Shown: piece by piece, positions 8,089 to 17,548 of the stretch
Layout of the letters: the number at the start of each line of letters is the position of its first letter
How positions within the stretch are numbered: position 1 is the first letter of the stretch
Assembly (NCBI GenBank): GCA_001970955.1
Contig: MPUH01000901.1
Coordinates: 1-30,151, forward strand
Source: Stentor coeruleus
Lineage: Eukaryota > Ciliophora > Heterotrichea > Heterotrichida > Stentoridae
Length of the DNA: 30,151 bases
Direction: 5' to 3'
Position numbers and translations under genes: made by a program
Notes under the pieces: model-generated
What the model saw: the letters and a program-made list of their open reading frames with translations, nothing else
Database searches by the model: none
Told to the model about the DNA's origin: nothing

Positions 8089-10098
8089 TTAAGTGTTTAA
8101 TGGATTACTATATAAGGCATCAATTTCAGCCTTATATTGAATTTTAAGCTTATATCTCATAAGTTTTTGCGTTGGGGTCAGAAAGTCACTTGGTGTCCAC
8201 GGTATCGGCTCAAGATGAACTTTTTTCACAAATTCAAACCCAAAAAGCGACTCACGTTTTCCGAATTGCCCAAGATCCGCAAGTATATCTTTCTTAAGCC
8301 TCTCACTTCTACACATAATTGAAAAATCAGCATCAGCCCCATATTCATTATCACTAGCCCATTTTTTCCTAACAAATTCCTCATTTGGAACAACAACAGC
8401 AACAAGATAGTCTTTAAGCGAATCTCCATAAACAAATATCTGCAATACAAAAGGACTCTTAGAAAATATATTTTCCAGCTTTTCTGCAGCAACATACTCA
8501 CCTTGAGAAAGTTTAAAGATATTTTTTTTCCTATCAATGATCTTTAATGCTCTTTTTCCTGGTAACAAAACTCCAATATCTCCAGTATGCAACCATCCAT
8601 CATGATCAATAGCTTCAGAAGTAAGTTGTGGTGCTTTATAGTAGCCTATGAATATTGCCGAACCTCTTAAGCAAATTTCTCCTCTAGGTGCAGATTCTCC
8701 ATTTGTATCTATATCAGAAGTGAGATAATCCATTTCAGGTACATCGACAAGCTTGAATTCTGTTACTGTTGTAGGCCCACCTACAGACCCTGAAATTTTT
8801 TCTAGCCTATGAGTAAGAAAACTGGCCCCACAAGATTCAGTTTGTCCATATGCTTCCATAAATGGACAACTAAAGACTATTCTGAAAAAGCTCATGATTT
8901 CAGCTGATAATGGGGCTGATGCTGTTACAAGAAGCCTGACTCTGCCTCCTAGTATTGCTTGAACTTTATTAAAAATGAGCCTGTCATATATTGCATGAGC
9001 CAGACATCCACTTTCTTCATAAGCTTTTAACTTTTGGTTTATGGCCTTACGAATCAGAACACCCTTTATCCCTGTGGCTGAATTGAACGCTTGACTTATT
9101 GCATCATAGAACTTGTTGAACAGCCGCGGAACAGAAATAAAAACTGTTGGTTTTAATTCAGCAAGGTCTTCTTTAAGTTTCAAAATATCTCCACAGTGAA
9201 AACCAATACTCCCTCCTATCCCTGCCAAATAATTGCAAACAAACCTATCCATAAGGTGAGCTAGAGGCAAATACGATATATGCATATCCTCTTCACTTAA
9301 ACTAATATCACTTTCATGAGCTGATCCAATAGAAGCAATCATATTCCCATGAGTTATCATCGCCCCTTTAGCTATCCCAGTGGTCCCACTTGTATAGCAT
9401 ATAGTAAAAAGTGTCTCAGGTCTAGGTGGATGTTCAATACCTTTATCGCACATTTGCAATAGGCTTTGAAATGAAAAAAAATTTAACCCCACCTCAGCAC
9501 ATTCATTTAAATTACTTTCACTAGGCTCTTCAAACTGCACAACATAAATTAGCTGATCTAACTTCCCTGCTTTTTTCATTGAGCATAACTTTTTTGTTAA
9601 GTCTTGAGATGTAAACATTATTTTCATTTGAGTTTGCTCGGTAATTAATTTTATTGTATCATCTTGTTGGATATCATACATTGGAACTGATGTAATACTT
9701 TGAGACATACAGGCGAAATCAACTACTAGCCATTCATAGCGATTTTTTGAAAAAATACCTGCGAATGAGTTTCCATCTTCATTTGGTTCAGTAATCCTTA
9801 GATTGTCAAGAGCATAACCAATTCTTATGGCCATGTCGTGGATTTCTGAATAAGATTTCCATTTATATTCGCCAAATTTCCCATCAAAATTCTCCCTTGT
9901 TCCAAGGAAAGGTCTATTAGGAAATTTCCTATATCCATTTAGAAAGTTTTCATACAAATTCTTAGCTTTGGATGGAGGCTCTGAATTTAAGTCAGGTCGA
10001 GATATTGGATTCCTATAAATTGGGCTACTCCCTGGAATAGCTGATTCTTTAACTTCAATTGCGTATTTCGGCTTTTCATTAGATGCTCCACTACCCAT
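8089..10098 (-). CDS. ACSL: Long-chain acyl-CoA synthetase (669 aa), ACSL/LACS-type
   Basis: This ANL-superfamily enzyme would activate fatty acids with ATP to acyl-AMP and then acyl-CoA. Motifs in the 669-aa numbering are the P-loop YTSGTTGIAKG (235-245), the A5-type AYGQTE (416-421), LHTGDIG (504-510), the hinge IIDRKKNIFKLSQGE (520-534) and the C-terminal TPTQKLMRYKL. YLPLAH (276-281) is the usual long-chain synthetase segment. I place the start at the ATG at 10098-10096: the 11 codons further upstream begin with TTG, and the ATG gives MGSGAS, an N-myristoylation-type sequence with Gly2 and Ser6. There is no hydrophobic anchor at the N-terminus, so lipidation could provide membrane attachment. 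All core motifs are intact, and the length fits eukaryotic LACS/ACSL (about 650-720 aa). Confidence 0.95.
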   Translation of the reverse strand: MGSGASNEKPKYAIEVKESAIPGSSPIYRNPISRPDLNSEPPSKAKNLYENFLNGYRKFPNRPFLGTRENFDGKFGEYKWKSYSEIHDMAIRIGYALDNLRITEPNEDGNSFAGIFSKNRYEWLVVDFACMSQSITSVPMYDIQQDDTIKLITEQTQMKIMFTSQDLTKKLCSMKKAGKLDQLIYVVQFEEPSESNLNECAEVGLNFFSFQSLLQMCDKGIEHPPRPETLFTICYTSGTTGIAKGAMITHGNMIASIGSAHESDISLSEEDMHISYLPLAHLMDRFVCNYLAGIGGSIGFHCGDILKLKEDLAELKPTVFISVPRLFNKFYDAISQAFNSATGIKGVLIRKAINQKLKAYEESGCLAHAIYDRLIFNKVQAILGGRVRLLVTASAPLSAEIMSFFRIVFSCPFMEAYGQTESCGASFLTHRLEKISGSVGGPTTVTEFKLVDVPEMDYLTSDIDTNGESAPRGEICLRGSAIFIGYYKAPQLTSEAIDHDGWLHTGDIGVLLPGKRALKIIDRKKNIFKLSQGEYVAAEKLENIFSKSPFVLQIFVYGDSLKDYLVAVVVPNEEFVRKKWASDNEYGADADFSIMCRSERLKKDILADLGQFGKRESLFGFEFVKKVHLEPIPWTPSDFLTPTQKLMRYKLKIQYKAEIDALYSNPLNT

Positions 10099-11328
10099 TT
10101 TTATTAAACAGGGAAAAACGAAAACTATCAAAGCAATATTGCTATAGCTAAACCTTATTTTTTTAGAATATAAGCAGTTATTAGATTAAGGTCAAGGCGA
10201 AAGATTATATATTTTTCATTATGGTCTTTGATTATGGGTTTAATTTTAGAAAAGATGAAATTTTCAAAAGCTGATTGAAGGAATTATAGGTCCTAATATT
10301 TATGCATAGTTTGATGCGAATCTGATAAAAGATCAGATTTTAGAGAATATGCATTATTATTAAACAATATTACATGCAATATGAAATCATTTTATTACAG
10401 AGATTCCAATGAGGGATATGCACAGAGTGTATGTGGAATTTCAATCTCACCAAACTAGAAAATACGAAAACAATCAAAATATGCTTAAAATTGCAATATT
10501 ATATTCGTTTCTTCCATTCCGAACTATAATCAGAAGCGAAAAGAATTGCATAGGAAAAAATATATATAACCTCATATGAGCTCCTTAAAAAATTATACAA
10601 ACTTTCATCGATTTTTGAAAGAAAGCTTTATAAAGAGGAATAGCTTGTTTAATTTATAGTATATTTATATCAACTGAGAAAATTTCAATAGTATATATTT
10701 TCTAATAAGCAGATCATTTAGGAATAATTATAAGTAACCAATTTACATATTTTTTTTATGCAAAAATTTTTAGTTGCAAGATTTAAAAATAATAGCTTAA
10801 TACATTCTAAAATGCATACAAGCTAAGAAATTAGAGTCTAAAACTCATTCAATATTATAAGTAGGGAAAAATAATTTTCAACATACTATTAACTCTTAAA
10901 TAGGTATTTATGAAAAAATCTAAAGCAAAATACTAACCTTTAAATTTTTGTCTTAGAATCTTGAATATAATATTTTAGGTTATTTAACTATAAAACTATC
11001 TTCAACACATTTTTAAGTTTATTCATTTATTAGACTGTTATAATGTGATTCATAACAGCTTGGTTATAAATTTATATCTGTTTGTCAAAGCAATCTTTAT
11101 ATTTTAAAAAAATGATTAGAAAAGCTTAAGCTGAAGCTAACAATAATTTGTATAAAACTATATTATATAAAGCTATATGAGTTTTTTGTTACAGTAAAAA
11201 ATAATTTATTAAAATTAAACATTTGAAATGAAGTTATTTACATCTGGATAAACTTTAACATAAATATTTTTTTTGAATAAATCTCTGGATGATGCCTTTC
11301 ATTATTATATATCATTATAAATTAAAAT
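10099..11328. other. AT-rich intergenic region, no gene recognised
   Basis: This is about 1.2 kb of AT-rich sequence upstream of the acyl-CoA synthetase start and downstream of the WD40-membrane gene. The longest ATG frame I found by eye (10409-10579, +, 56 codons) has no recognisable motif. I saw no RNA gene or clear repeat. The upstream promoter of the synthetase gene is presumably within the first few hundred bases. Confidence 0.4.
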
Positions 11329-13350
11329 TTATTTAGAATTATTTAAAAATAAGAAAAAGATATGGTAATAACGATTCTCAGGAGAAAATAGAGTAAGAAG
11401 GCATTCTAAATTGTAAAAAAAATTCAGTTTTTCTATATATTTTTGTGACTTCGCATAATTTATATACTTTTTTTTGTAAGATTTTATTTGGCACTTTAAT
11501 AAATTAGACAAGATATAAAGCGCTAAAGTAAAAACTAGGTGAAACTTTGAATAAAAATCAAATCTCATCAATGAAACTTCTTCTATGGCATAGATTCTTA
11601 TAAAAATTATCGGACTTTGATTTAAAATTGTTAGCATTCTTAAAAATATAAATGCTGTAATACCTGTAAAAATAAAAATTAAGCTTATCTTCTGTATTAT
11701 AGCTATCCATTGAAGAAAAGGACATAAAAAACCATAGTAAAAGGCTTTTCTTAATGCAAATTTTATGTTTGGCAAATTTGCAATATTGTATCCAAACAAA
11801 AAACTATTCAATAAGCACAATAGATTATAAAATCTATCAATATTATTAAAAATCATATCTCGAATACACATAAAAATAGTCCAAACAACAATAATTATCA
11901 TACAGCATAAAAAAAAACATACAAAAGAGTATTTTCGAAATATTGGTTTATAAAACTTTACAGAAATAACAGAGCCAATGCTTGTAAAAGTGTATCTTAT
12001 AAGTAAAGATAAAGATCTATTTGTAAAGAACCTTAGGAGAAGCACTATAGATAATATGGAAAATAATAATGGAATATAAAAAATAACTTTTAAACTGTTC
12101 CATTTTATGGAAATGATCAATTTTATAACTGGAATTGATAAAGCATGAGGATCTTTTATATTTATAAGAGATTTCATGAGTTTTAAACTATGTTTTGAGC
12201 CTGGAGTTAAGCAAAACATAATAGGACTTAATTGTACACTAATAGTTTTTTTGGCTAAATCAGAGTATTCCCTGATGAAATCTTCAGTTTCAAATGCAAG
12301 CGTTGGTTTTATAAAATATTTCGCTTTAATCTCCCCTGATAATTCATAAAAACTATGAATTGCTATTGAATTCTGTAAAAAAAAATTAAGATAAATTGAG
12401 GAGCAGCGTAGAATCATAGCAAAATCATAACTTACAGAATGAAAGCTAGTAAAATAGTCAGGATCTTCAATATCTGGACTAAAAGAAGCTAGATTTTTCA
12501 GCAATAGTTCTGTTATTTTATCATTTTTATATATTATAGAATAAAAAAGTGGACTTTTTTTGTATGCATCCTGTAAAATAACAACTTTTTTCTTTTCTAA
12601 AAGCCTTTTTAATGGTTCATTAATATCATTAAATGCTATGAAATGCAAAAGAGTGTACTGATTTTTGCCAATCCTAACTCTACACATATCTTCATTAATG
12701 TTATCAAAAGAAAAATCACAAACTGCACAAAAGGCTGAATAAAATGATAAAAAGCTGCAGGGGCCTGAGTTAAATTCCCTATCAATCGTCAACTCTCTAA
12801 TGTTTTCTCTAGTCTTATCAGTTGAAAAAGATCTTCTCTCATGCTTTCTATACTTACTATCAGCATAATTTCTTCGTATTTTGCATATCCTTACGCTGCC
12901 ATCTTCACATCCATAAATAATCCAAGACGTTTTATTATCATATATAACACAAAGTCCTGATTCTAAATCAGCTTTTTCTTCACATTTTTGAGCAAAGTCC
13001 CACATTTTTCCAAATCCTTTCTCTGGTATAGTCACCATGACCTTATTACTTATACATATTATTGATTTAATCCCTTCTTTATGCCCTTTGCATCTCCAAA
13101 TCTCAGTTTTTATCTTAAAATTCCATATTTTAAATATACCATTTTGCAATCCACAAACAATATTTTTCCCACAATTTGAAAAACAAAGGGCTGTTACCCA
13201 GTCTTCATGCTTAAGCCAAGATTTTTTTTGAATATTTTTTTCAAGGTTCCAAAATTTGGTATGCTGGTATGTTCCCAATCCAAGGATATTAGAATTTGGG
13301 GATAAGGATAAGGTTCCAAAATTTGGTATGCTGGTATGTTCCCAATCCAA
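11329..13350 (-). CDS. 3' part of split WD40-ankyrin-multipass membrane gene
   Basis: The frame opens inside the tandem duplication with no ATG at its 5' end, so it is the continuation of the upstream WD40 ORF and not an independent gene. It begins with further WD40 units (HEDWVTALCFSNCGKNIVCG, then IKIWNF-type and GSVRICK blades). An ankyrin-like stretch follows (YTLLHFIAFNDINEPLKRLL, then SPLFYSIIYKNDKITELLL). Several hydrophobic helices come next, including VIFYIPLLFSILSIVLLL, FVCFFLCCMIIIVVWTIF, WIAIIQKISLIFIFTGITA and FHLVFTLALYILSNLL. The order WD40-ankyrin-membrane suggests a TRP-like channel or receptor, but I see no clear pore or selectivity motif. It ends at a TAA at 11331-11329, soon after the last helices, so the C-terminus may be short or truncated. 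A decaying gene is possible. Confidence 0.75.
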   Translation of the reverse strand: MDWEHTSIPNFGTLSLSPNSNILGLGTYQHTKFWNLEKNIQKKSWLKHEDWVTALCFSNCGKNIVCGLQNGIFKIWNFKIKTEIWRCKGHKEGIKSIICISNKVMVTIPEKGFGKMWDFAQKCEEKADLESGLCVIYDNKTSWIIYGCEDGSVRICKIRRNYADSKYRKHERRSFSTDKTRENIRELTIDREFNSGPCSFLSFYSAFCAVCDFSFDNINEDMCRVRIGKNQYTLLHFIAFNDINEPLKRLLEKKKVVILQDAYKKSPLFYSIIYKNDKITELLLKNLASFSPDIEDPDYFTSFHSVSYDFAMILRCSSIYLNFFLQNSIAIHSFYELSGEIKAKYFIKPTLAFETEDFIREYSDLAKKTISVQLSPIMFCLTPGSKHSLKLMKSLINIKDPHALSIPVIKLIISIKWNSLKVIFYIPLLFSILSIVLLLRFFTNRSLSLLIRYTFTSIGSVISVKFYKPIFRKYSFVCFFLCCMIIIVVWTIFMCIRDMIFNNIDRFYNLLCLLNSFLFGYNIANLPNIKFALRKAFYYGFLCPFLQWIAIIQKISLIFIFTGITAFIFLRMLTILNQSPIIFIRIYAIEEVSLMRFDFYSKFHLVFTLALYILSNLLKCQIKSYKKKYINYAKSQKYIEKLNFFYNLECLLTLFSPENRYYHIFFLFLNNSK

Positions 13351-13380
13351 GGATATTAGAATTTGGGGATAAGGATAAGG
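13243..13380. repeat. Perfect 67-bp tandem duplication within a coding region
   Basis: Bases 13243-13309 and 13310-13376 are identical, and identity continues 4 bases (AAGG) beyond the second unit, so 71 bases match at an offset of 67. The offset is not a multiple of 3 and breaks the WD40-membrane reading frame. The AAGG at the junction is the microhomology expected from replication slippage, but an assembly error would look the same. Confidence 0.95.
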
Positions 13381-14734
13381 ATGTGATTTTGAATATGTTT
13401 GAGAAGATTGTTTTAAGATATGAACAAGATGGTAATAACCAAAGTTTTATTGTCCCATCTTCAGAACTACTTAGAATAGTGTTGGAAGAAAGGAATTGCA
13501 TAGATAGAACTGGACCTTTATGACCATAGCAGGTTGAATGCAAAGATTGAGTTTTTAAATCCCAAAGTTTTATTGTGCAGTCATTTGAGGATGATATAAT
13601 ATATGAGATTTCAGGATTAAATAGAAGAAAATTGATTTTTAGAAGATGGCCTTCTAAGTGGCAAAACTCTTTATTATTCCATAAATCCCATACTTTAATT
13701 CTTGAATCTTCACTGCTAGAAGCTAAAAATTTACTATTTTTCGATAAAGTTATTGCAGTAATACAACGGTTTACTTTATTATCGTAAGACCCACCAAAAA
13801 GATATATCCCGTCTACAGAAAATGCCAATGCAGTATATAGTATGCTGCAATCAATATTGCAAAGTATATTTTTTTCAGTAAGGCACCAAATTTTTATAAT
13901 GCTATCAGATGAAGAACTTGCAAGAAAAAGAGAATTATAAGAAATTGTTATGCTGACTATGCATGCTTTATGAGAAGTTAGCACTTTTGACCTAATAAAT
14001 GGTCTTGAAAAAATATTTATTGAAAAATTAGAAGTGCTTGCTGCTATAATATTACCGCAGTTACTGATGCAAATTGGATCTATGGAATCATTGAGAATAA
14101 TTTTGGCTTCAGTTACAAAATCCCACAAGTAAACATCAACCGCAGTAGTAAAACATATAAAATTCTTTGAATTGCTAATTTTTACACTATACACCCAATC
14201 TGCACATTCATGTAAAACTTTATAAGCACTTTCTGCAATCATACACCAAAGAATAACTCTACAATCTTCAGACCCACTTACAATATAGTTTCCGTTAGGA
14301 CTAAAACAAACAGATTTCACAGCTCCTTCATGACCAAGAAAAGCAAATTTTTCAATTTTTTTTTTAACATCCCACACTTTAACTGATTGATCTGCAGAGC
14401 CGCTTGCTAATAAGCTGCTATCATTACTAAATGATACTGAAAATACACAGCTAAAATGCCCTTTTAGTATAAATGCTTCAGACATAGACTCAATGTCCCA
14501 CACTTTTATTGATTTTTCTGCTGAACCAATAGCTAAGAATTTATTGTTTGGGGAAAGTGATAAGGAGTAAACAAGATATGAAGAGTTTGGAAATGATTCT
14601 GTTCTGTCAGTGCGTTTATGAAAATGTTTGGATTTCCAACTTGAAATTTGATGCAGTGTTGAGGCAATAGCTTCTAGGGAATTAGATTTGGTTTTATTGT
14701 AAGTATTATTGGATTCTTTAGTACAGGATTTCAT
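13289..14734 (-). CDS. 5' part of split WD40-ankyrin-membrane gene: WD40 propeller region (481 aa as read)
   Basis: The ATG at 14734-14732 opens a frame with about eleven WD40 blades from residue 55 onward. Clear examples are LAIGSAEKSIKVWDI, LASGSADQSVKVWDV, IVSGSEDCRVILW, LASSSEDSRIKVWDL, IISSSNDCTIKLWDL and ILSSSEDGTIKLW. The frame runs normally to KFWNL, then enters the second copy of a 67-bp tandem duplication in a shifted frame and ends after a few aberrant codons at 13291-13289. If the 67 bp are counted once, the frame continues to 11329 and the gene encodes 1112 residues (3339 nt, divisible by 3). The WD40 part is probably a protein-interaction platform of two propellers. As it stands the product is truncated, or the duplication is an assembly or allelic error. 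Confidence 0.82.
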   Translation of the reverse strand: MKSCTKESNNTYNKTKSNSLEAIASTLHQISSWKSKHFHKRTDRTESFPNSSYLVYSLSLSPNNKFLAIGSAEKSIKVWDIESMSEAFILKGHFSCVFSVSFSNDSSLLASGSADQSVKVWDVKKKIEKFAFLGHEGAVKSVCFSPNGNYIVSGSEDCRVILWCMIAESAYKVLHECADWVYSVKISNSKNFICFTTAVDVYLWDFVTEAKIILNDSIDPICISNCGNIIAASTSNFSINIFSRPFIRSKVLTSHKACIVSITISYNSLFLASSSSDSIIKIWCLTEKNILCNIDCSILYTALAFSVDGIYLFGGSYDNKVNRCITAITLSKNSKFLASSSEDSRIKVWDLWNNKEFCHLEGHLLKINFLLFNPEISYIISSSNDCTIKLWDLKTQSLHSTCYGHKGPVLSMQFLSSNTILSSSEDGTIKLWLLPSCSYLKTIFSNIFKITSLSLSPNSNILGLGTYQHTKFWNLILIPKF

Positions 14735-15001
14735 TCTTTTTTAAATATAATCACATAATGCATATTACTAGAATGAAAAAATATAGAAAAAATATAATTT
14801 AGATAAGAATATCTTAAGATTATTCAANCAGTGTTGAGGCAATAGCTTCTAGGGAATTAGATTTGGTTTTATTGTAAGTATTATTGGATTCTTTAGTACA
14901 GGATTTCATTCCTTTTTAATATAATCACATAATGCAGATTACTAGAATGAAAAAATATAGAAAAAATATAATTTAGATAAGAATATCTTAAGATTATTCA
15001 A
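14654..15001. repeat. Direct repeat of about 174 bp flanking a single N (probable uncollapsed contig overlap)
   Basis: Bases 14654-14827 and 14829-15001 are near-identical; I count about three differences, in the T/A run after ATTTCATT and at GCATATTA versus GCAGATTA. They are separated only by the N at 14828. Each copy contains the first 27 codons of the WD40 gene, the short intergenic sequence and the last codons of the VPS41-like gene. This is what two overlapping contig ends joined by a one-base gap would produce. The true locus probably has one copy. Confidence 0.9.
14829..14909 (-). pseudogene. Duplicate 27-codon 5' fragment of the WD40 gene
   Basis: From the ATG at 14909-14907 the frame repeats the first 27 residues of the WD40 protein (MKSCTKESNNTYNK and on) and stops at the N. 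It is part of the direct repeat around the assembly gap. It is most likely an artefact and not a second gene. Confidence 0.8.
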
Positions 15002-17231
15002 GCAATAGCATATCTTTTCTCAGTATGTAAGGATCAATACAGAATATGCATTTGTCATAACAATCCTTATGAGAGTGATGGCCGCATTTCCTTAAGCGCA
15101 CTGAAATTAAACGCTCAGAAATTAAAGGCTGGGCACAACGACAGCAAACAAAAGGTGGTGAAAAATTAATCCCTTTACAGTATTCCATATATAATAATTG
15201 GAAATAATGAAATTCTTCTAATTTGGTTGCATCAACTGAGCATCTGTGTATATCTAAAATTTGACCTTGTTTTATAATGAATTCTTTAATCTCATTTTCA
15301 TAGTCTTTGAACTCTAATGTTTTAATAAAACTTATAGAATCATTGTAAAAGTGTACAAATTTGAGAACTTGACGCGTTTTTTGAATAGAGTCTTTAGTCT
15401 CAATCAAAGTTTCAGGCCAAAGATCAGGAAAAAAACTTATATATTTTAATCGAACATCAAAATTTCTTTTGAGAATTTTTCTAACTTCTTCTTCATTTCC
15501 TAATTTTATAAGTACATGAACCTTAGCCTCATCATTTTCCGTCTTGCAGATTGCTTCAGCAACATTTTCCATGTTAAGGAAACGTGCTTTATCAATGAAA
15601 TTTATAAGATCTTCAGATTTATGCTTTAAGAGCTCAAAAAAAAGAATATTTTCCAAATCTTCTGTGATTGCTCCATCTCTTTCAAGTTTTAGAAGAAATT
15701 TTATTATTAAGTCAGAAGGAAGCCATCCAACAATTTTCATAGGCTCAAAATTATTTTTTTCACAGAGTTGGGCCGCTAAGTCATTGCTTAAATAAAAAAG
15801 ATCTGGCAGAAAGCTTGAGATTTCTGTGAAAAGTGAAAATGTTTCTGGATATTGTTTGAGTATTTCAAAGCATTTCATAGATCTTACTTCTAAAGCTACT
15901 ATAAGAGCTTCTGTTGGTTTGCCTAAATCTAGTAGATTACTAATAACAATATCGTAGATGCCTAAATCTTTAATTTCATTAAGAAATGAAGGTTTTGTGA
16001 TTATATCTTGAGGACATTTTTTAAGGTAAGACTTTAGTGTATCTTTGTAACTGGAAAGATGAACGATTATTTTGTAATTTAGAGATTCATCTTCAGCATA
16101 TGGAACTTTATGTCCAATTAGGTAAAGTTTATGCTCAGAAATAAATGCTTGAATGAGCTTAGAAAACAATTGATCATTCTGAGAAAGACGGCTATTTATG
16201 ATAAGCGCTGCATCTTCATATCGATTTGCTTTGAGCAAATATTCAATATGGGGATATACAACTTCATTCACTTCTAACTTAAATCTATCAGCAATTTCAT
16301 AGGCTTCTTCAAATTTATACTCCTGGACCAATATCTTAATTTTTACTTTAGCATTTGGTAACTCAAACTTGAATATCTGATTATCTCCAACTAAATAAAA
16401 AGGTGACTCAGGTTTGTTTGAACTTAGTAATTTCCCAGTTATTGGGGGTGTAACAGTGAAAATGCATTCTCTATTAGCATTTAAAATAACAAGATTTTCT
16501 CCAAGTAAGGCAATATTAGTTTGATTAAAACTAGCAATGCTGGAAGGTATAAAATCTAGCTTAATTGTATTCATAATCTCCATTGAATCATTTTTTGTTG
16601 TGCTCTGTGTATATTTCACAACATCAATTTCAGATCCAAATACAACAAGCATATCTGTTGGAGAAGTCCAATGAAAGCGCCCGATTCCCCATTGTGCATT
16701 TCTTTCATAAATTGTTGAATCATTTGTAAGGTTAATAACTAGTACTTTGCTACCCACTGCAATACAGGCTAGGTGGCCATGAGCTAGTATTTCATATACA
16801 TTTGAAAAATTCATTCGTAAGGGTTTAATATTTATTTTTACCCAACCATTTTGTATAGTCATAACTGATGTAGAAGATGCACATAGAAGTGCTGTATTTC
16901 CAAGCAGACTCGAGCAGATGCTTATTTTTTGGGCATCTTGCACTATAGTATTAAGATTTTCTCTATGCGATTTGCAATTATATAGTACAATTGTGTTTCC
17001 AGCTATAAAAGCTATACTATCTCCAAGTGCAGAAAGGTTTTTGATAGGTGAGTAGGGTCCTAACATAAAAGCTTCGCCTGTATCAAGAAATAAAGTATGA
17101 ACATACCCATTTAAAGTTCCAAAAGCCAGAATTCCCTCTGAAATTCCGAAAGCTGTCATCTTATCATTATCCCTTTCTAGCATCTTTGTTGCTTCTTCTG
17201 CTACAACTCGAAATTTAAAGGCTTCTCCCAT
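14994..17231 (-). CDS. VPS41: VPS41-like HOPS/CORVET-type vacuolar sorting protein with RING-H2 (745 aa)
   Basis: The N-terminal third has beta-propeller-like repeats (DKMTAFGISEGILAFGTLNG at about 24-43). A long helical, clathrin-heavy-chain-like region follows (about 300-680). The C-terminus is a complete RING-H2: C696-x2-C699, C716-x-H718-x2-H721-x2-C724 and C728-x2-C731. This order (propeller, alpha-solenoid, C-terminal RING) is that of the vacuolar/lysosomal tethering proteins VPS41, VPS8, VPS11 and VPS18. The 'ALGTxxGxVHxL' N-terminal blade and the length near 800 residues favour VPS41, the Rab7-effector subunit of HOPS needed for fusion with late endosomes or lysosomes. VPS8 or VPS18 cannot be excluded without alignment. 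The ATG is at 17231-17229; the stop lies inside the repeat next to the assembly gap. Confidence 0.82.
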   Translation of the reverse strand: MGEAFKFRVVAEEATKMLERDNDKMTAFGISEGILAFGTLNGYVHTLFLDTGEAFMLGPYSPIKNLSALGDSIAFIAGNTIVLYNCKSHRENLNTIVQDAQKISICSSLLGNTALLCASSTSVMTIQNGWVKINIKPLRMNFSNVYEILAHGHLACIAVGSKVLVINLTNDSTIYERNAQWGIGRFHWTSPTDMLVVFGSEIDVVKYTQSTTKNDSMEIMNTIKLDFIPSSIASFNQTNIALLGENLVILNANRECIFTVTPPITGKLLSSNKPESPFYLVGDNQIFKFELPNAKVKIKILVQEYKFEEAYEIADRFKLEVNEVVYPHIEYLLKANRYEDAALIINSRLSQNDQLFSKLIQAFISEHKLYLIGHKVPYAEDESLNYKIIVHLSSYKDTLKSYLKKCPQDIITKPSFLNEIKDLGIYDIVISNLLDLGKPTEALIVALEVRSMKCFEILKQYPETFSLFTEISSFLPDLFYLSNDLAAQLCEKNNFEPMKIVGWLPSDLIIKFLLKLERDGAITEDLENILFFELLKHKSEDLINFIDKARFLNMENVAEAICKTENDEAKVHVLIKLGNEEEVRKILKRNFDVRLKYISFFPDLWPETLIETKDSIQKTRQVLKFVHFYNDSISFIKTLEFKDYENEIKEFIIKQGQILDIHRCSVDATKLEEFHYFQLLYMEYCKGINFSPPFVCCRCAQPLISERLISVRLRKCGHHSHKDCYDKCIFCIDPYILRKDMLLLE

Positions 17232-17548
17232 TTTTTATATAATATGGCATTTGCAATTGATAATATAAGCTAGACTTTAGTAGCCTAATGCAATAGTTAA
17301 TTAAAATTTTGAAGATATTACATAAATAAACTAATCTAAAATTAAATTATAGGCCGCAGTTTGTTGTAAATACTCCAAAAAAAAGTAAAAGTAAATATAG
17401 AAACAAAAACATGAAAATTTTTCTTTAAAGAAGTCACTACTAAAATTAATGAGTAATTTATAATTTATTAAGATTCAGATTCGTGTGGCTAACTACAAAT
17501 AATTTGCAGTTCTTAAGCTAGAAAAATATTTAATATATAAAGAAATAC
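17232..17548. other. Divergent intergenic region
   Basis: This 317-bp AT-rich spacer separates the VPS41-like (-) and IQ-motif (+) start codons. I see no gene or recognised element; it presumably holds both promoters. Confidence 0.35.

Noticed and set aside
10099..10131. N-terminal extension of the acyl-CoA synthetase
   Set aside because: It would require a TTG start; the ATG at 10098 gives a sensible N-terminus.
10409..10579. 56-codon ATG frame upstream of the acyl-CoA synthetase
   Set aside because: No motif and within chance length for this base composition.
14042..14056. GTAATATTATAGCAG on the minus strand in the WD40 gene as a 15-nt intron
   Set aside because: It encodes a normal part of a WD40 blade (CGNIIAAS) and lacks A at position 10.
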